The notes under the pieces: generated by a model
Databases searched by the model: none
Told to the model about the DNA's origin: nothing
Seen by the model: the letters and a program-made list of their open reading frames with translations, nothing else
From: Tenacibaculum larymnensis
GTDB taxonomy: Bacteria; Bacteroidota; Bacteroidia; Flavobacteriales; Flavobacteriaceae
Length of the DNA: 64,000 bases
Direction of reading: 5' to 3'
Assembly (NCBI RefSeq): GCF_028829235.1
Contig: NZ_JAIWJY010000006.1
Location: 1-64,000 of the forward strand
Shown here: piece by piece, positions 10,101 through 18,254 of the stretch
Layout: each line of letters starts with the position of its first letter
Position numbering within the stretch: the first letter of the stretch is position 1
Position numbers and translations under genes: made by a program

Positions 10101-11631
10101 ATCTTGGCATCAAAACAGCTATAGGTGATTTTTCTATGTTTAGTTGAGTAATAGATTCTGCTATTTTATCGGATAGCCTCTCTAAATCCTTAAAAGAATA
10201 TGAGTTATACTCATCTCTAACTGCTACTTTATTAGGTAATCTTTTTGCTCTCTCTTTTATAAGTGATAAGAATGTTTGTTTCTTAGAATAACCTATGTCT
10301 GTTTGATTAAAAGAGTCTAACAACTCCTCTTCTTTATTAGTTAAAAAATTAAAGGTATATAGTTTACCTTTTGGATTTTCGATTACTTCATAAATCAGTT
10401 TTTCAAAATGTTTTACTACTTGAGATATTGAATAATTATCAAAATAATTTAAGTTATAATCAAAATCAATTTTAACATCTTCATCCTTATCAAACTCTCT
10501 TATGTACACTGCCAAAGCAACGCGTTCAGATTTATGAGTCATTGGAATAACACGAGTACTCGTATTTCTAAAATGATCTGAATAGTTTTGTTTTTCATAC
10601 GATAGTGTTACATTATATATCCTATCCTTTTCTTCAAAAGCCTTTAGTTTTTGAATTATTTTCCCCATTGGAAAGCGCTGATGCCTATAATCTTTTCTAA
10701 GTTGAGATTTAATTTCTTTTATTAATTCTTCAAACGTAAATTCTGAATCTATCTTCATTCTTAGAGCTGAAACTCCCATAAAAAGTCCAACTGTTTTTTT
10801 AAACATAGATTTTCCTCTATTCAATACTGGCAATCCAATTGCAAAATCATTTATTTCATGCTTCTTTGAAAAATAAAGATAAAACACCCCTAAGATTACA
10901 TGGAAAGTAGAACAGTTACTAGACTCTGCTATCTTTTCTAATTTTGAATATACTTCCCTTTTTATATATAAATCCTGCCTCTTACTCTCATTCAATCCTT
11001 TATTTATTTTATTCTTTTCTAAAAAACGCTTGGGTAATGTTTTAAATCTATCTACCCAATAGCTTTCGTCTTTTTTAAAGTCTTCAGAATTTTCATATAA
11101 TCTATCATCATTTACAAAATTTGTATATGAATATGGGTAACTTGAAAGAAGCTGGTTACTATCTAATAGCTCATTATAATTTTTAACCAGTCTTTGAAAC
11201 ATTAAAGATGTTCCCCAACCATCAGTAATTATGTGATGATACTTTGAAAACAAATAATAAAATGTATCTGAAACTTTAATTAAAACAAACTCATGTAATA
11301 ATTCATTTTTTGTTAAATCAAAACTTATTGCAAATGAATTATCCATATAACTAATAGCTTCTTCATTTGCATTCACCATATAGGAAAAATCAAGAAACTT
11401 CAAATCTTCTTCAAAACCTTCTTGTATTTCAAAAAACACTTGATCTTCATTAGCAAAAATTCTAGTCCTAAAAGCATCATGTTGATTTATAAGCCCTTTA
11501 TATGCTCCATTTAAAATCTCATATATAATTGGTCCGTCAATGACTATTTTAGCTCCTATGTTATATATAGGGTCATTTGTATATAACAATTGCTCAAAAT
11601 AGACATCTTGTTGTGGAAGTGTCAATTTCAT
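7195..11631 (-). CDS. NRPS, C-A-T-C, predicted Gly
   Basis: 1,478 residues. Domains: C about 1-430 (HHIITDG, His132/133); A about 480-960 (A3 motif YTSGSTGNPKG; A10 PNKKIDRKKL); T about 975-1045 (LGGHSINA); second C about 1055-1470 (HHLILDG, near 1168). Reading the pocket against GrsA gives D-I-L-Q-L-G-M-I-W-K, which resembles published Gly codes (established pattern, recalled). The protein stops after the second C domain: no T, reductase or thioesterase follows. The last C domain may therefore release or cyclise the product, or pass glycine to a protein that starts with an A domain, such as the A-T-C protein at 57,962-61,210. The first C domain begins at the very N-terminus without a docking segment. 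Its start (PQQDVYFEQLLYTNDPIYN) differs from the others here and may be a loading type. Confidence 0.9.
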   Translation of the reverse strand: MKLTLPQQDVYFEQLLYTNDPIYNIGAKIVIDGPIIYEILNGAYKGLINQHDAFRTRIFANEDQVFFEIQEGFEEDLKFLDFSYMVNANEEAISYMDNSFAISFDLTKNELLHEFVLIKVSDTFYYLFSKYHHIITDGWGTSLMFQRLVKNYNELLDSNQLLSSYPYSYTNFVNDDRLYENSEDFKKDESYWVDRFKTLPKRFLEKNKINKGLNESKRQDLYIKREVYSKLEKIAESSNCSTFHVILGVFYLYFSKKHEINDFAIGLPVLNRGKSMFKKTVGLFMGVSALRMKIDSEFTFEELIKEIKSQLRKDYRHQRFPMGKIIQKLKAFEEKDRIYNVTLSYEKQNYSDHFRNTSTRVIPMTHKSERVALAVYIREFDKDEDVKIDFDYNLNYFDNYSISQVVKHFEKLIYEVIENPKGKLYTFNFLTNKEEELLDSFNQTDIGYSKKQTFLSLIKERAKRLPNKVAVRDEYNSYSFKDLERLSDKIAESITQLNIEKSPIAVLMPRSAKMLVTFLGILKSGNSYIPLDPEFPEKRINYILEHSGACYVFGTEGVKKENLVHSHYIDVEKFFIGENSLRVFKSKKVIDLNETAYIIYTSGSTGNPKGVEISHKSLLNFLISIRDNQNFTSNDILFSVTTQSFDISILEFYVPLISGASVYVANKRILNEPKSLKEKIKEVGTTVIQGTPSFYQLLFNSGWKGDRNIRVLCGGDLLSNKLTSKLLENFSEVWNMYGPTETTIWSSAKKIEKEDDANNIGKPINNTKFFILNKNLERVSIGALGSIYIGGDGLAKGYYKNKELSEKKFIRSPFKEEERIYETGDIGKWNKEGEILFQGRNDFQVKVRGYRIETGEIECKLNELENVKESAVLAKELESQESYLIAFVSLKKGITLDTKTIKEKLRETLPEYMIPSVIVNVDEFPLTPNKKIDRKKLLSLEIDNKITKEDIGTETEMTNKLRGYFRLVLGVKAEISLQESFFSLGGHSINAVRLASIIEKELDVSVSLKDIFKNPTIEKLSLLIENQKGKRVNKIPLTERKDNYPLTFPQYSIWLASQNEAISKAYNMNAVYEVFGEINKPALEFSFRKLIEKYEILRTNFIEIDGEPRQNISLEKKHKFYLEEKEIVEEEVDDFISDFVNREFKFEKDVLIRGIILNTLDKKYFIFSGHHLILDGWSMEVLIKEVLNDYKFNLKGVNSIQEKLSLQFKDYSVWYENMENQNTKERENYWSKYLDGYSWESIIPQKNEIQHDFNKANEFSFKIDLNLKKEIDNYLKRRELTLHSFLVGVFNILLCKLYNHKEVCIGVVNSGRGKAELNNQLGMFVKTLPQRTRIVGKEKLDSFLKEVQNDLLRGDTYQNLPKVVYKDLNFEVLIALQAPSFNYSNIEVTPTLTFKEYQVPSFYTRVPLLLNFIQGAEETTAKFEYNESIYEKSTIEILALRYKALIVNIVNNTGTMIDKLDTDLEFEKEPIIDIEFNF

Positions 11632-11692
11632 TTTTAATTTAGAAATAAGTTGTGATAAATTAATGTGATATTTCTTGGCAAATAATACTTTA

Positions 11693-13330
11693 TTAAGCCC
11701 AGAGATTTTCTGTCAACATAGCTTCTTTATTGACTGTAACGTCTTTCACTATTTTTCCATAATCAAACTTAATAATTCTATCAGCTTGTTGAAAATATGC
11801 GTCATCGTGTGTAACAGCAATGATTGTTTTTCCAGAATCTTTTAACCTTGGAATTAATTCTTCATAAAAGAATTTTCTAAAATGAGGATCTTGATCGGCA
11901 GCCCATTCATCAAGAACCAAAATTGGCTTTTTTTCTAGGATAGCAAATATTAAAGACATTCTTTTACTCTGCCCTTTTGAGAACTGTCTTCTAGCTGACG
12001 CATCTTTATCATCTTCAATGACTTTATCTAACTTCATTGTTTCTAACAAGCTAAGATACTCCTCATTATTCTCTATCTCATAATCCTCGTAATTATGTGA
12101 AAAAATATGATTATCTGTAAAAACAGCCGCTATCATATTTTGTAATTTTTCTTTTCCTCCTAACTCTTTAGAGTCATTCAAATATATTTCTCCTTCTGTT
12201 GAGTTATACAATCCTGTTAAAACATTTATAAATGTACTTTTACCTGAACCATTACCTCCTACAATAAATATAGTTTCTCCTTTATTTATTTCCATATTAA
12301 TGGGACCTAAAGAGAATGTTGAGTCACTTTTTTCATCATTATAAGAAAATGAGATATCATTGAGTTTTACAGATTTAAAATCATTATTTGGCATTATTTG
12401 AATATTGTTCTCTTCCTTTTTCACTACAGCAAAATCTTGCATAAACTTTTTAATTCTTGAATTAGCAACTAAAAAGCGTGTATACATTTGTTGTAAATTA
12501 ATTAGGTTATTTATAGGACCCGATATAAATAAGATTATAACAACATATGAAATTACATCATCTCTATTTAGTAAACCAAACTCTGGGAGAACAAACAAAA
12601 TAGCAGCTATTACAAAATATAACCCATACTGACTTATTAAATTAATAGACAAAAAGATGTAATTAATTCGAAAATCTAAGTCTCTAGCTTCATTTCTATT
12701 TGGAATTAAAAACCTATTCATTAAGTTTTTTCTTCTAAAAAAACTTAGTTTAAGTTCTTTAAATCCTTTCATTACATCGTCTACATATTGATAATAATGT
12801 TCATTATACTCTCTTAAAGCAGCTACTTTTTTAGACATTGAATTCATTACTATAAAATAACAAGCTGCCACAACTATAATTAATCCGATAACTATTAATG
12901 CTGAAACTATAGATAGTGTGAACATATAAACTAAACACAATACCAGCATTAATAATGAATTGATTGTATGAGTTATTGTGTAAGGTAGCATTGCAAATGT
13001 TCTTAAGTCTTCAACAACAGTAAAAAAACGTTTTGATCCAAACTTTTCTAATTTGAGTAAAGGCGCTTTTATTATATGATCAAAAACTTTCTTTTCATTA
13101 GCATAAAGTAAATTGAAAGAAAATTTGTTTAGCCATTTTTGATATACCACATTTAATAGGTAAGTATAAATTACAAGAGATAGGAAAACAATCCCCATGT
13201 AATCATGTAAAAAATCTTCTTTCCCTGCTAATACATTGTTTATTATATAAACAATTCCAAAGCTTAATATTGTATTAGGCAAAGCATATAATATCAAAAA
13301 AATGATATTTTTTGGTTTAAGTTTTAACAT
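11693..13330 (-). CDS. SyrD/PvdE-type cyclic-peptide ABC exporter
   Basis: 545 residues: an N-terminal membrane domain with about six helices (roughly residues 8-290) fused to a nucleotide-binding domain (about 320-545). Walker A is GGNGSGKST (358-366), the signature is the degenerate FSKGQSKR (450-457), and Walker B is ILVLDEWAADQDPHFR (470-485). The LDEWAADQDP wording is characteristic of the family that exports syringomycin-like peptides and pyoverdine precursors across the inner membrane. It should move the finished or acylated peptide to the periplasm, where the membrane-anchored hydrolase of the same operon could act on it. ATG at 13328-13330. It follows the longest gap (252 bases) between operon genes. 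Confidence 0.93.
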   Translation of the reverse strand: MLKLKPKNIIFLILYALPNTILSFGIVYIINNVLAGKEDFLHDYMGIVFLSLVIYTYLLNVVYQKWLNKFSFNLLYANEKKVFDHIIKAPLLKLEKFGSKRFFTVVEDLRTFAMLPYTITHTINSLLMLVLCLVYMFTLSIVSALIVIGLIIVVAACYFIVMNSMSKKVAALREYNEHYYQYVDDVMKGFKELKLSFFRRKNLMNRFLIPNRNEARDLDFRINYIFLSINLISQYGLYFVIAAILFVLPEFGLLNRDDVISYVVIILFISGPINNLINLQQMYTRFLVANSRIKKFMQDFAVVKKEENNIQIMPNNDFKSVKLNDISFSYNDEKSDSTFSLGPINMEINKGETIFIVGGNGSGKSTFINVLTGLYNSTEGEIYLNDSKELGGKEKLQNMIAAVFTDNHIFSHNYEDYEIENNEEYLSLLETMKLDKVIEDDKDASARRQFSKGQSKRMSLIFAILEKKPILVLDEWAADQDPHFRKFFYEELIPRLKDSGKTIIAVTHDDAYFQQADRIIKFDYGKIVKDVTVNKEAMLTENLWA

Positions 13331-13582
13331 TCTATTCTTTTTAATTTTTAGGTAAAAAAGTGATACGTGATACTATACCACTTAAATGATTTTATAATTC
13401 CTTTTATTTATTTTAATGATGCATCCTACTTGAATCATTTATGTTTTTATTTTAATAATTTTTAAACAAAAAAGTTTCAAGTGTACTGTAGTTTCCTACA
13501 TTTTTTGAAAAAAGTTATAGAGAAATAACTATGGTTTTTAGTAGATGGTGATTGATTATACTTAAATCTATAATCTAAGTTA
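13331..13582 (-). other. 252-bp gap in operon with two small stem-loops
   Basis: Between the thioesterase and exporter genes. It contains GATTATA (13554-13560) / TATAATC (13569-13575) with an 8-base loop, just after the upstream stop codon, and AGTTAT (13513-13518) / ATAACT (13525-13530). On the minus strand the second stem is followed by a T-run, so it may be a weak terminator or pause site. No coding frame is visible. No convincing TAnnTTTG promoter element was found, but the gap is long enough for an internal promoter for the exporter and downstream genes. Confidence 0.35.
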
Positions 13583-14320
13583 CTAGCTGATAATAAAAAC
13601 GTTACTTAAAGCTTTTTTAATTATTACTGAAATTTTTTCTGGATAATCATATATAAAAAAATGATTCCCTTTAAACAAAGAACAATTAAAATTTGATGAT
13701 GTATAATTTTTCCAGTTATCAATTCTGGACGCATGTTCCTCTTCATCTCCCATTAAAGCATGGATAGGGCTTTTAATCACTATATCTTTTGATAGTGTAT
13801 TTTCATCTTCTAGAACTTGAAAGTCTGCTCTAATAATGGGTTTAAAAAAATCAAAAATATCGTCATCTTGAAGGACTTCCTCTGGCATTCCTCCTATTTT
13901 TCTTAACTCTTCTTTTAAATCATCATCACTTAATTTATATCGAGTTTTTTTTGATTTTTGATTTTTCAAATCATGAGCTTCTTTTTGAGGACCGGGGTTC
14001 CCTGATACAAATAAATATTCAGGAAACAGGAAACTTTTTTCTAATTCTTTTGTTACATAAAAACCTAAATCTGCTCCCATACTGTGACCAAAAATTATAA
14101 ACGGTACACCTTCGTGTAAAAGCTTAATTTGTTTCACATAATCCTCTATAGCTACCTCTTTATTTTTGATTAACTCTTCTCCAATTCTTTTTCCCCTTCC
14201 TGGTAGTTCTAAAGGAATAAATTCAAAACAATTAGGCAAAAATGGTTTCAAAAAATCAAACGAGTACGAACTTCCTCCTGCAAAATGCAGGAGAAAAACC
14301 TTTATTATCTTATTCTCCAT
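13583..14320 (-). CDS. Type II thioesterase
   Basis: 245 residues, the usual length for stand-alone editing thioesterases of NRPS/PKS clusters. The N-terminus has LHFAGGSSYSF (family motif FAGG). The nucleophile elbow is FGHSMG (Ser80), then FVSGNPGP, an acidic region near residue 192 (GDEEEHA), and the catalytic His220 in KGNHFF. Known role: hydrolysing misprimed or stalled acyl groups from carrier proteins. It lies 12 bases downstream of the outer-membrane receptor gene, in the same operon. It is the only thioesterase in the window. It normally does not release the final product, but with no type I thioesterase present this cannot be excluded. Confidence 0.93.
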   Translation of the reverse strand: MENKIIKVFLLHFAGGSSYSFDFLKPFLPNCFEFIPLELPGRGKRIGEELIKNKEVAIEDYVKQIKLLHEGVPFIIFGHSMGADLGFYVTKELEKSFLFPEYLFVSGNPGPQKEAHDLKNQKSKKTRYKLSDDDLKEELRKIGGMPEEVLQDDDIFDFFKPIIRADFQVLEDENTLSKDIVIKSPIHALMGDEEEHASRIDNWKNYTSSNFNCSLFKGNHFFIYDYPEKISVIIKKALSNVFIIS

Positions 14321-14332
14321 TGTTTTTATTTT

Positions 14333-16813
14333 TTAATTTCCAGCCCTTCCTTTTTCTTCTTCATTACCAAAATTTCTTTGATTTACTCTTACTTTTTTAT
14401 TTCCGAAATTGTAAGTCAATGTCGCTCTAAAATTTCTGTTACTTGGAAACATCTTTTGGGTTTGTTTAATATTATTAGTAAAAGAAGTCGATTTTCTAGG
14501 GCTTGTATTAAATATATCATAAACTCCCATTGATAATTGCCAACTATTTTTTGAGATATTAAACTTTAGTGCTAAATCTAACTCATGACTCTCACTATAT
14601 TCAAATAGATTATTCTTGAATGCTGAACTATACCAATAATTTATTTGAGCTTTTATTGTCCTTTTAGAATTTAAAGTGAAGGTATTATTTGTTGATCCAT
14701 AAAATCTAAATCCATTTTGGGGCTTCGCTATAATTCCATCTGAAATGGATAAATTTGTTTTATTCCCTATTAAGTATACACTATTTTGACTTTCCCACCA
14801 TGAGAGCTTATCAAAAGTGTAATATTCAGATATTCCATAATTGTAATGGGTATAGAAATTCTGATGCTTAAAAAATTGCTCATTAGTAGTATCATCAATA
14901 TCAGCTATTTCTCCAAATCCGTCATTCTCTACACTAAAAAATAAAGTTGTAATCCAATTACTTTTATAAGTATGAATAAATTCTAAATTATCAGTAAATG
15001 AAGGTTTTAATTGAGGATTCCCTTCTATAAAATTCACATTACTAATATATGTTCTCGCTGGATTTAATTGATAATATAAAGGTCTGCTTATTCTCCTTCC
15101 ATAGTTAAAAGAAAAATTGTTTTTCTCATTCATTTTATAACTAATATATAAAGTAGGAAAAACCCTAAGATAATCATTAGTATTTGTCTGATTTAGCACG
15201 TTTGATATTCCTTTAGTTTGAGTGTTTTCCATTCTCAATCCTAACTGTCCATTCCATTTTTCATTAAACTTTTTAGAACCATTGATATATACTGCTTGAT
15301 TATTCTCTGTATATTCAAAATCATCAGAATCATTTACAATTAATTCTGGTGTTCCTGATAAAGTATTAAAATTATCTGTTTTATACTCACTTTTAGTAAA
15401 ACTAGCTTTAACCCCATAAGATAAATTGAATGCTTTTAAAGGATACTCCATATCTAGCTTTACACTAAAATTTTCAATTTTTTGATTAGAAACATTCTTG
15501 TTTGAAAAAATATTATTTAAGAAATCTCCATCATTGGTAAAACTCTTTGTATTTACATTTCTATCATTATCAGAATTGTATGTGAAATAATCTAAATCTG
15601 TAGATAAGTTTTTTCCTTTTTCATCAATTTTCGTCTTAAAATGTACGTTTAATGAATGATTATACTTTTCTTGTTTACTTCTACCTTTATTATTTAATAA
15701 AGAGTCAACTACCATTGCATTATTAAAGATCTTGGTTTTCGAGGAGGTTGTTTGACTTAGATCTGGATTACTTAGATTACCTAAATACTGAAAACCAATT
15801 GTAGAATTTTTACTTACGTCGTAATCAAGCATCAATCTACCTGATAAATTTTCATTGTTCCATTTATCTCTTCTTGAAATTACCCAAGGTCCTGAAGAAT
15901 AAAATATTTTTCCTTCTCTATCAATAATTGTATTTCCTTTAGCGCCACTCAGACTTAAAATCAAACTTAATTTGTCTTTTTGGTAAGTGAAATTATTTCT
16001 CAAAGTAAATCGTGGTAAAAAAGACTGAAAATAAGTTAATGATGTTCTGTTATTCCAAGAATTTTTTCTTCCTTTCTTGTAAATAATGTTAATCAAGCCA
16101 CTATTCCCTTCAGCTTCATACTTAGCTGGTGGATTGGTAATTATTTCGATTTCTTTTATATCATCTGTGGGTATAGATGATATAAAACTCATTAAAGCTT
16201 CACCAGAGAGTTGAATGATTCTTCCATCAATCATCACTCTCATATTACTTTTTCCTATAATTGAAATATTACTTCCATTGACTGTCACTCCTGGTGCTAT
16301 CTTTAAAGCATCTAAAGCATCACCACCTGCTGCTGCTATATTACTTTCAATATTATATACTAATCTATCAGTTTTTCTCCTAATCAATTTTCTTTTAGCT
16401 ACAACTGTTACTTCTCCTAATTCGGTTTTTTCTTCCTCTAAAAAAATTGGTTGTAACTCCATATTTTCTAATAATTCTAATTGTTGTTTATAAACTTTAT
16501 ACCCAACATAAGTTATTGATAAAACATACACTCCTTTATTCGCTTCTATTTCAAAACTACCATCTTCAGAGGTAACGCTTCCTGCTATAATTTCATCTTT
16601 ACCATTTATCAAAACAACATTGGCATATGGTACAGCTCCCACTTCATCTTTTGCTTTTCCTTTTATTTTTTTTTGTAAAAAAATAACATTGGAGTTTGAT
16701 ATGGTCTTTACTTCATCTTTTTCTTTTATTTTATTTTGTGAAAAAACTACAATTGGTATTATATACATACATAAAACAACTGCTTTATGTAATTTGTTTT
16801 TCAGGTTAATCAT
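14333..16813 (-). CDS. TonB-dependent-receptor-like outer-membrane beta-barrel protein
   Basis: 826 residues. Signal peptide about 1-25 (VVFSQ). A carboxypeptidase-regulatory-like beta-sandwich follows at about 50-125 (YANVVLINGKDEIIAGSVTS ... GVYVLSITYVGYKVY). Next comes a plug domain (GEVTVVAKRK ... DALKIAPGV ... MRVMIDGR ... IEIITNPPAKYEAEG, about 135-245), then a long barrel ending LTYNFGNKKV. This resembles the OMP-type barrel family common in Bacteroidota. It lies inside the peptide operon between the degenerate C-like gene and the thioesterase gene. It may let the peptide cross the outer membrane, take up a metal-peptide complex, or have a protective role. Choosing between these needs the structure of the product. 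Confidence 0.85.
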   Translation of the reverse strand: MINLKNKLHKAVVLCMYIIPIVVFSQNKIKEKDEVKTISNSNVIFLQKKIKGKAKDEVGAVPYANVVLINGKDEIIAGSVTSEDGSFEIEANKGVYVLSITYVGYKVYKQQLELLENMELQPIFLEEEKTELGEVTVVAKRKLIRRKTDRLVYNIESNIAAAGGDALDALKIAPGVTVNGSNISIIGKSNMRVMIDGRIIQLSGEALMSFISSIPTDDIKEIEIITNPPAKYEAEGNSGLINIIYKKGRKNSWNNRTSLTYFQSFLPRFTLRNNFTYQKDKLSLILSLSGAKGNTIIDREGKIFYSSGPWVISRRDKWNNENLSGRLMLDYDVSKNSTIGFQYLGNLSNPDLSQTTSSKTKIFNNAMVVDSLLNNKGRSKQEKYNHSLNVHFKTKIDEKGKNLSTDLDYFTYNSDNDRNVNTKSFTNDGDFLNNIFSNKNVSNQKIENFSVKLDMEYPLKAFNLSYGVKASFTKSEYKTDNFNTLSGTPELIVNDSDDFEYTENNQAVYINGSKKFNEKWNGQLGLRMENTQTKGISNVLNQTNTNDYLRVFPTLYISYKMNEKNNFSFNYGRRISRPLYYQLNPARTYISNVNFIEGNPQLKPSFTDNLEFIHTYKSNWITTLFFSVENDGFGEIADIDDTTNEQFFKHQNFYTHYNYGISEYYTFDKLSWWESQNSVYLIGNKTNLSISDGIIAKPQNGFRFYGSTNNTFTLNSKRTIKAQINYWYSSAFKNNLFEYSESHELDLALKFNISKNSWQLSMGVYDIFNTSPRKSTSFTNNIKQTQKMFPSNRNFRATLTYNFGNKKVRVNQRNFGNEEEKGRAGN
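16616..16753 (-). repeat. Imperfect direct repeat of about 65-69 bp at the 5' end of the receptor gene
   Basis: Two adjacent related segments (starting at about 16616 and 16685 in plus coordinates) both contain AACATTGG, CTTCATCTTTT and TTTTATTTT blocks. They encode two related peptides after the signal sequence, KIKEKDEVKTISNSNVIFL and KIKGKAKDEVGAVPYANVVL. Only the second continues into the carboxypeptidase-regulatory-like fold, so the first looks like a partial duplication of the domain's first strand. In frame, no disruption. Confidence 0.6.
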
Positions 16814-16855
16814 AAGATTTTTAAGTTAATTTTTAGTTTATAGTTTAAATAATTA

Positions 16856-18178
16856 TTAATCCTTTTGTATGGCATTGATTAATTCGTTTGATATCAAATA
16901 CTTTAAATTAAGTAAACTCTTATTTTTCTCATAAACATCTAATCTACAAGTCATTTCAACCTCAAGAGAATTTTCATATAAGATATTGTAAAGGTTTATT
17001 GGTTTTTCTTGATTCAGTTGTTTCTTTTTTTCATAAAACAGCTTATTACCTAAAAACGTTTCTTTCTCATACTCTCTTTTTATATGCTCAAGTGATATAT
17101 AATTATAAAGTCCTAAAATGTGATTATCTATATTTACTTTGTCTTTTAACAAAATTTCATTCTTAATTACTTCATAAGGAATATCTTGATTTAATCTTGC
17201 ATTACAATATGCTATATATACGTCAAAAATTAAGCTTTGTGACATCTTATTTTCTTTTACTATTGGTATTGGTAATGAATTGGCTACCATTCCAAGTACT
17301 TTTTTAATATCAAAATCATCAAAAACTTGTTCTCGTCCGTCTACCCTTATCAATTGTATTCCTCTATTGTTAGGAAAAGCTATGTTCAACATTCTTTGAT
17401 GTAATGTCATTAAAATTCCTGTTAAGGGTAAGTTAACTTCTCTTACTAAAAACCTCATATTTTCAAAATCACTTCCCTTTATTATTAATTTTTGAGAAAC
17501 AAATGTTTGTTGACTTTCAAAATCATGATTCTTGTCTTTAGTTAAATTAGCCTTCTTTACTAAGTCAATCCAAAACTGCTTTTTTTCTTTTGCTTTTTCT
17601 GTTTCGAGGTACTTTTTTTGCCACTCAGCAAAAAATAAACTTGATATATAATTTTGATCATATTTTTGATTGTTGAAGAATGTAAAAAGGTTTTTACTTA
17701 ACATCATATTCGTTTGCATATCTATTAGAGAATAATGAATTCCTAAAACAATAACTAACTCATCCTTTTTACGTACATCATCATAAATAATAACCCGTAT
17801 TAGCTCCCCCTTAAAAAAATCACAATCTCTTTTCAAAAAAGAAGTCCCTTCTGAGATTAATTTTTGCTCATCAATCTCTTTGTCTATTTTTTTATAACTT
17901 ATGTTTAATAAAACCTTTTCAGCTCCTACAAATTGTTGTTTTATTTCTCCCTCTTTATTTATATACTTTACACACAATTCAGGGTAAACAGCTAGGAATT
18001 CACGTATTTTAATTTCTAATTCCTCTTTATTGAAATATGGTACTCTTGTAGGTGATAAAATAGAAACTGCCTTTAAATCTTTTAATAAGGACTTTTGATT
18101 TTCAGAAATAGAAAATATATCCCCAATATTCAAATCGTTTTGAAAAGTAGTTTTGCTTTCTTTTTTATTTTCAATCAT
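16856..18178 (-). CDS. Stand-alone degenerate condensation-domain-like protein
   Basis: 440 residues covering one C-domain fold without A or T partners. The position of the catalytic HHxxxDG motif reads HYSLIDM (His148-Met154): the second, catalytic His is Tyr and the Gly is Met, so normal peptide-bond formation is unlikely. Other C-like landmarks are ISENQKSLL near residue 24 and NLPLTGILM in the second half. The gap to the preceding docking-C-A-T synthetase is 76 bases, so it belongs to the operon. It could be a scaffold or interface domain in trans, an acyltransferase using a different mechanism, or an inactive relic. The relatively long intact frame argues against a pseudogene. Function not assigned. 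Confidence 0.65.
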   Translation of the reverse strand: MIENKKESKTTFQNDLNIGDIFSISENQKSLLKDLKAVSILSPTRVPYFNKEELEIKIREFLAVYPELCVKYINKEGEIKQQFVGAEKVLLNISYKKIDKEIDEQKLISEGTSFLKRDCDFFKGELIRVIIYDDVRKKDELVIVLGIHYSLIDMQTNMMLSKNLFTFFNNQKYDQNYISSLFFAEWQKKYLETEKAKEKKQFWIDLVKKANLTKDKNHDFESQQTFVSQKLIIKGSDFENMRFLVREVNLPLTGILMTLHQRMLNIAFPNNRGIQLIRVDGREQVFDDFDIKKVLGMVANSLPIPIVKENKMSQSLIFDVYIAYCNARLNQDIPYEVIKNEILLKDKVNIDNHILGLYNYISLEHIKREYEKETFLGNKLFYEKKKQLNQEKPINLYNILYENSLEVEMTCRLDVYEKNKSLLNLKYLISNELINAIQKD

Positions 18179-18254
18179 TCTTCAACTATTTTCTGCATTA
18201 ATCAACTCGTTTCCAAAACAAGGATTGACTTTATATGTTTAATGCCTATATTTT

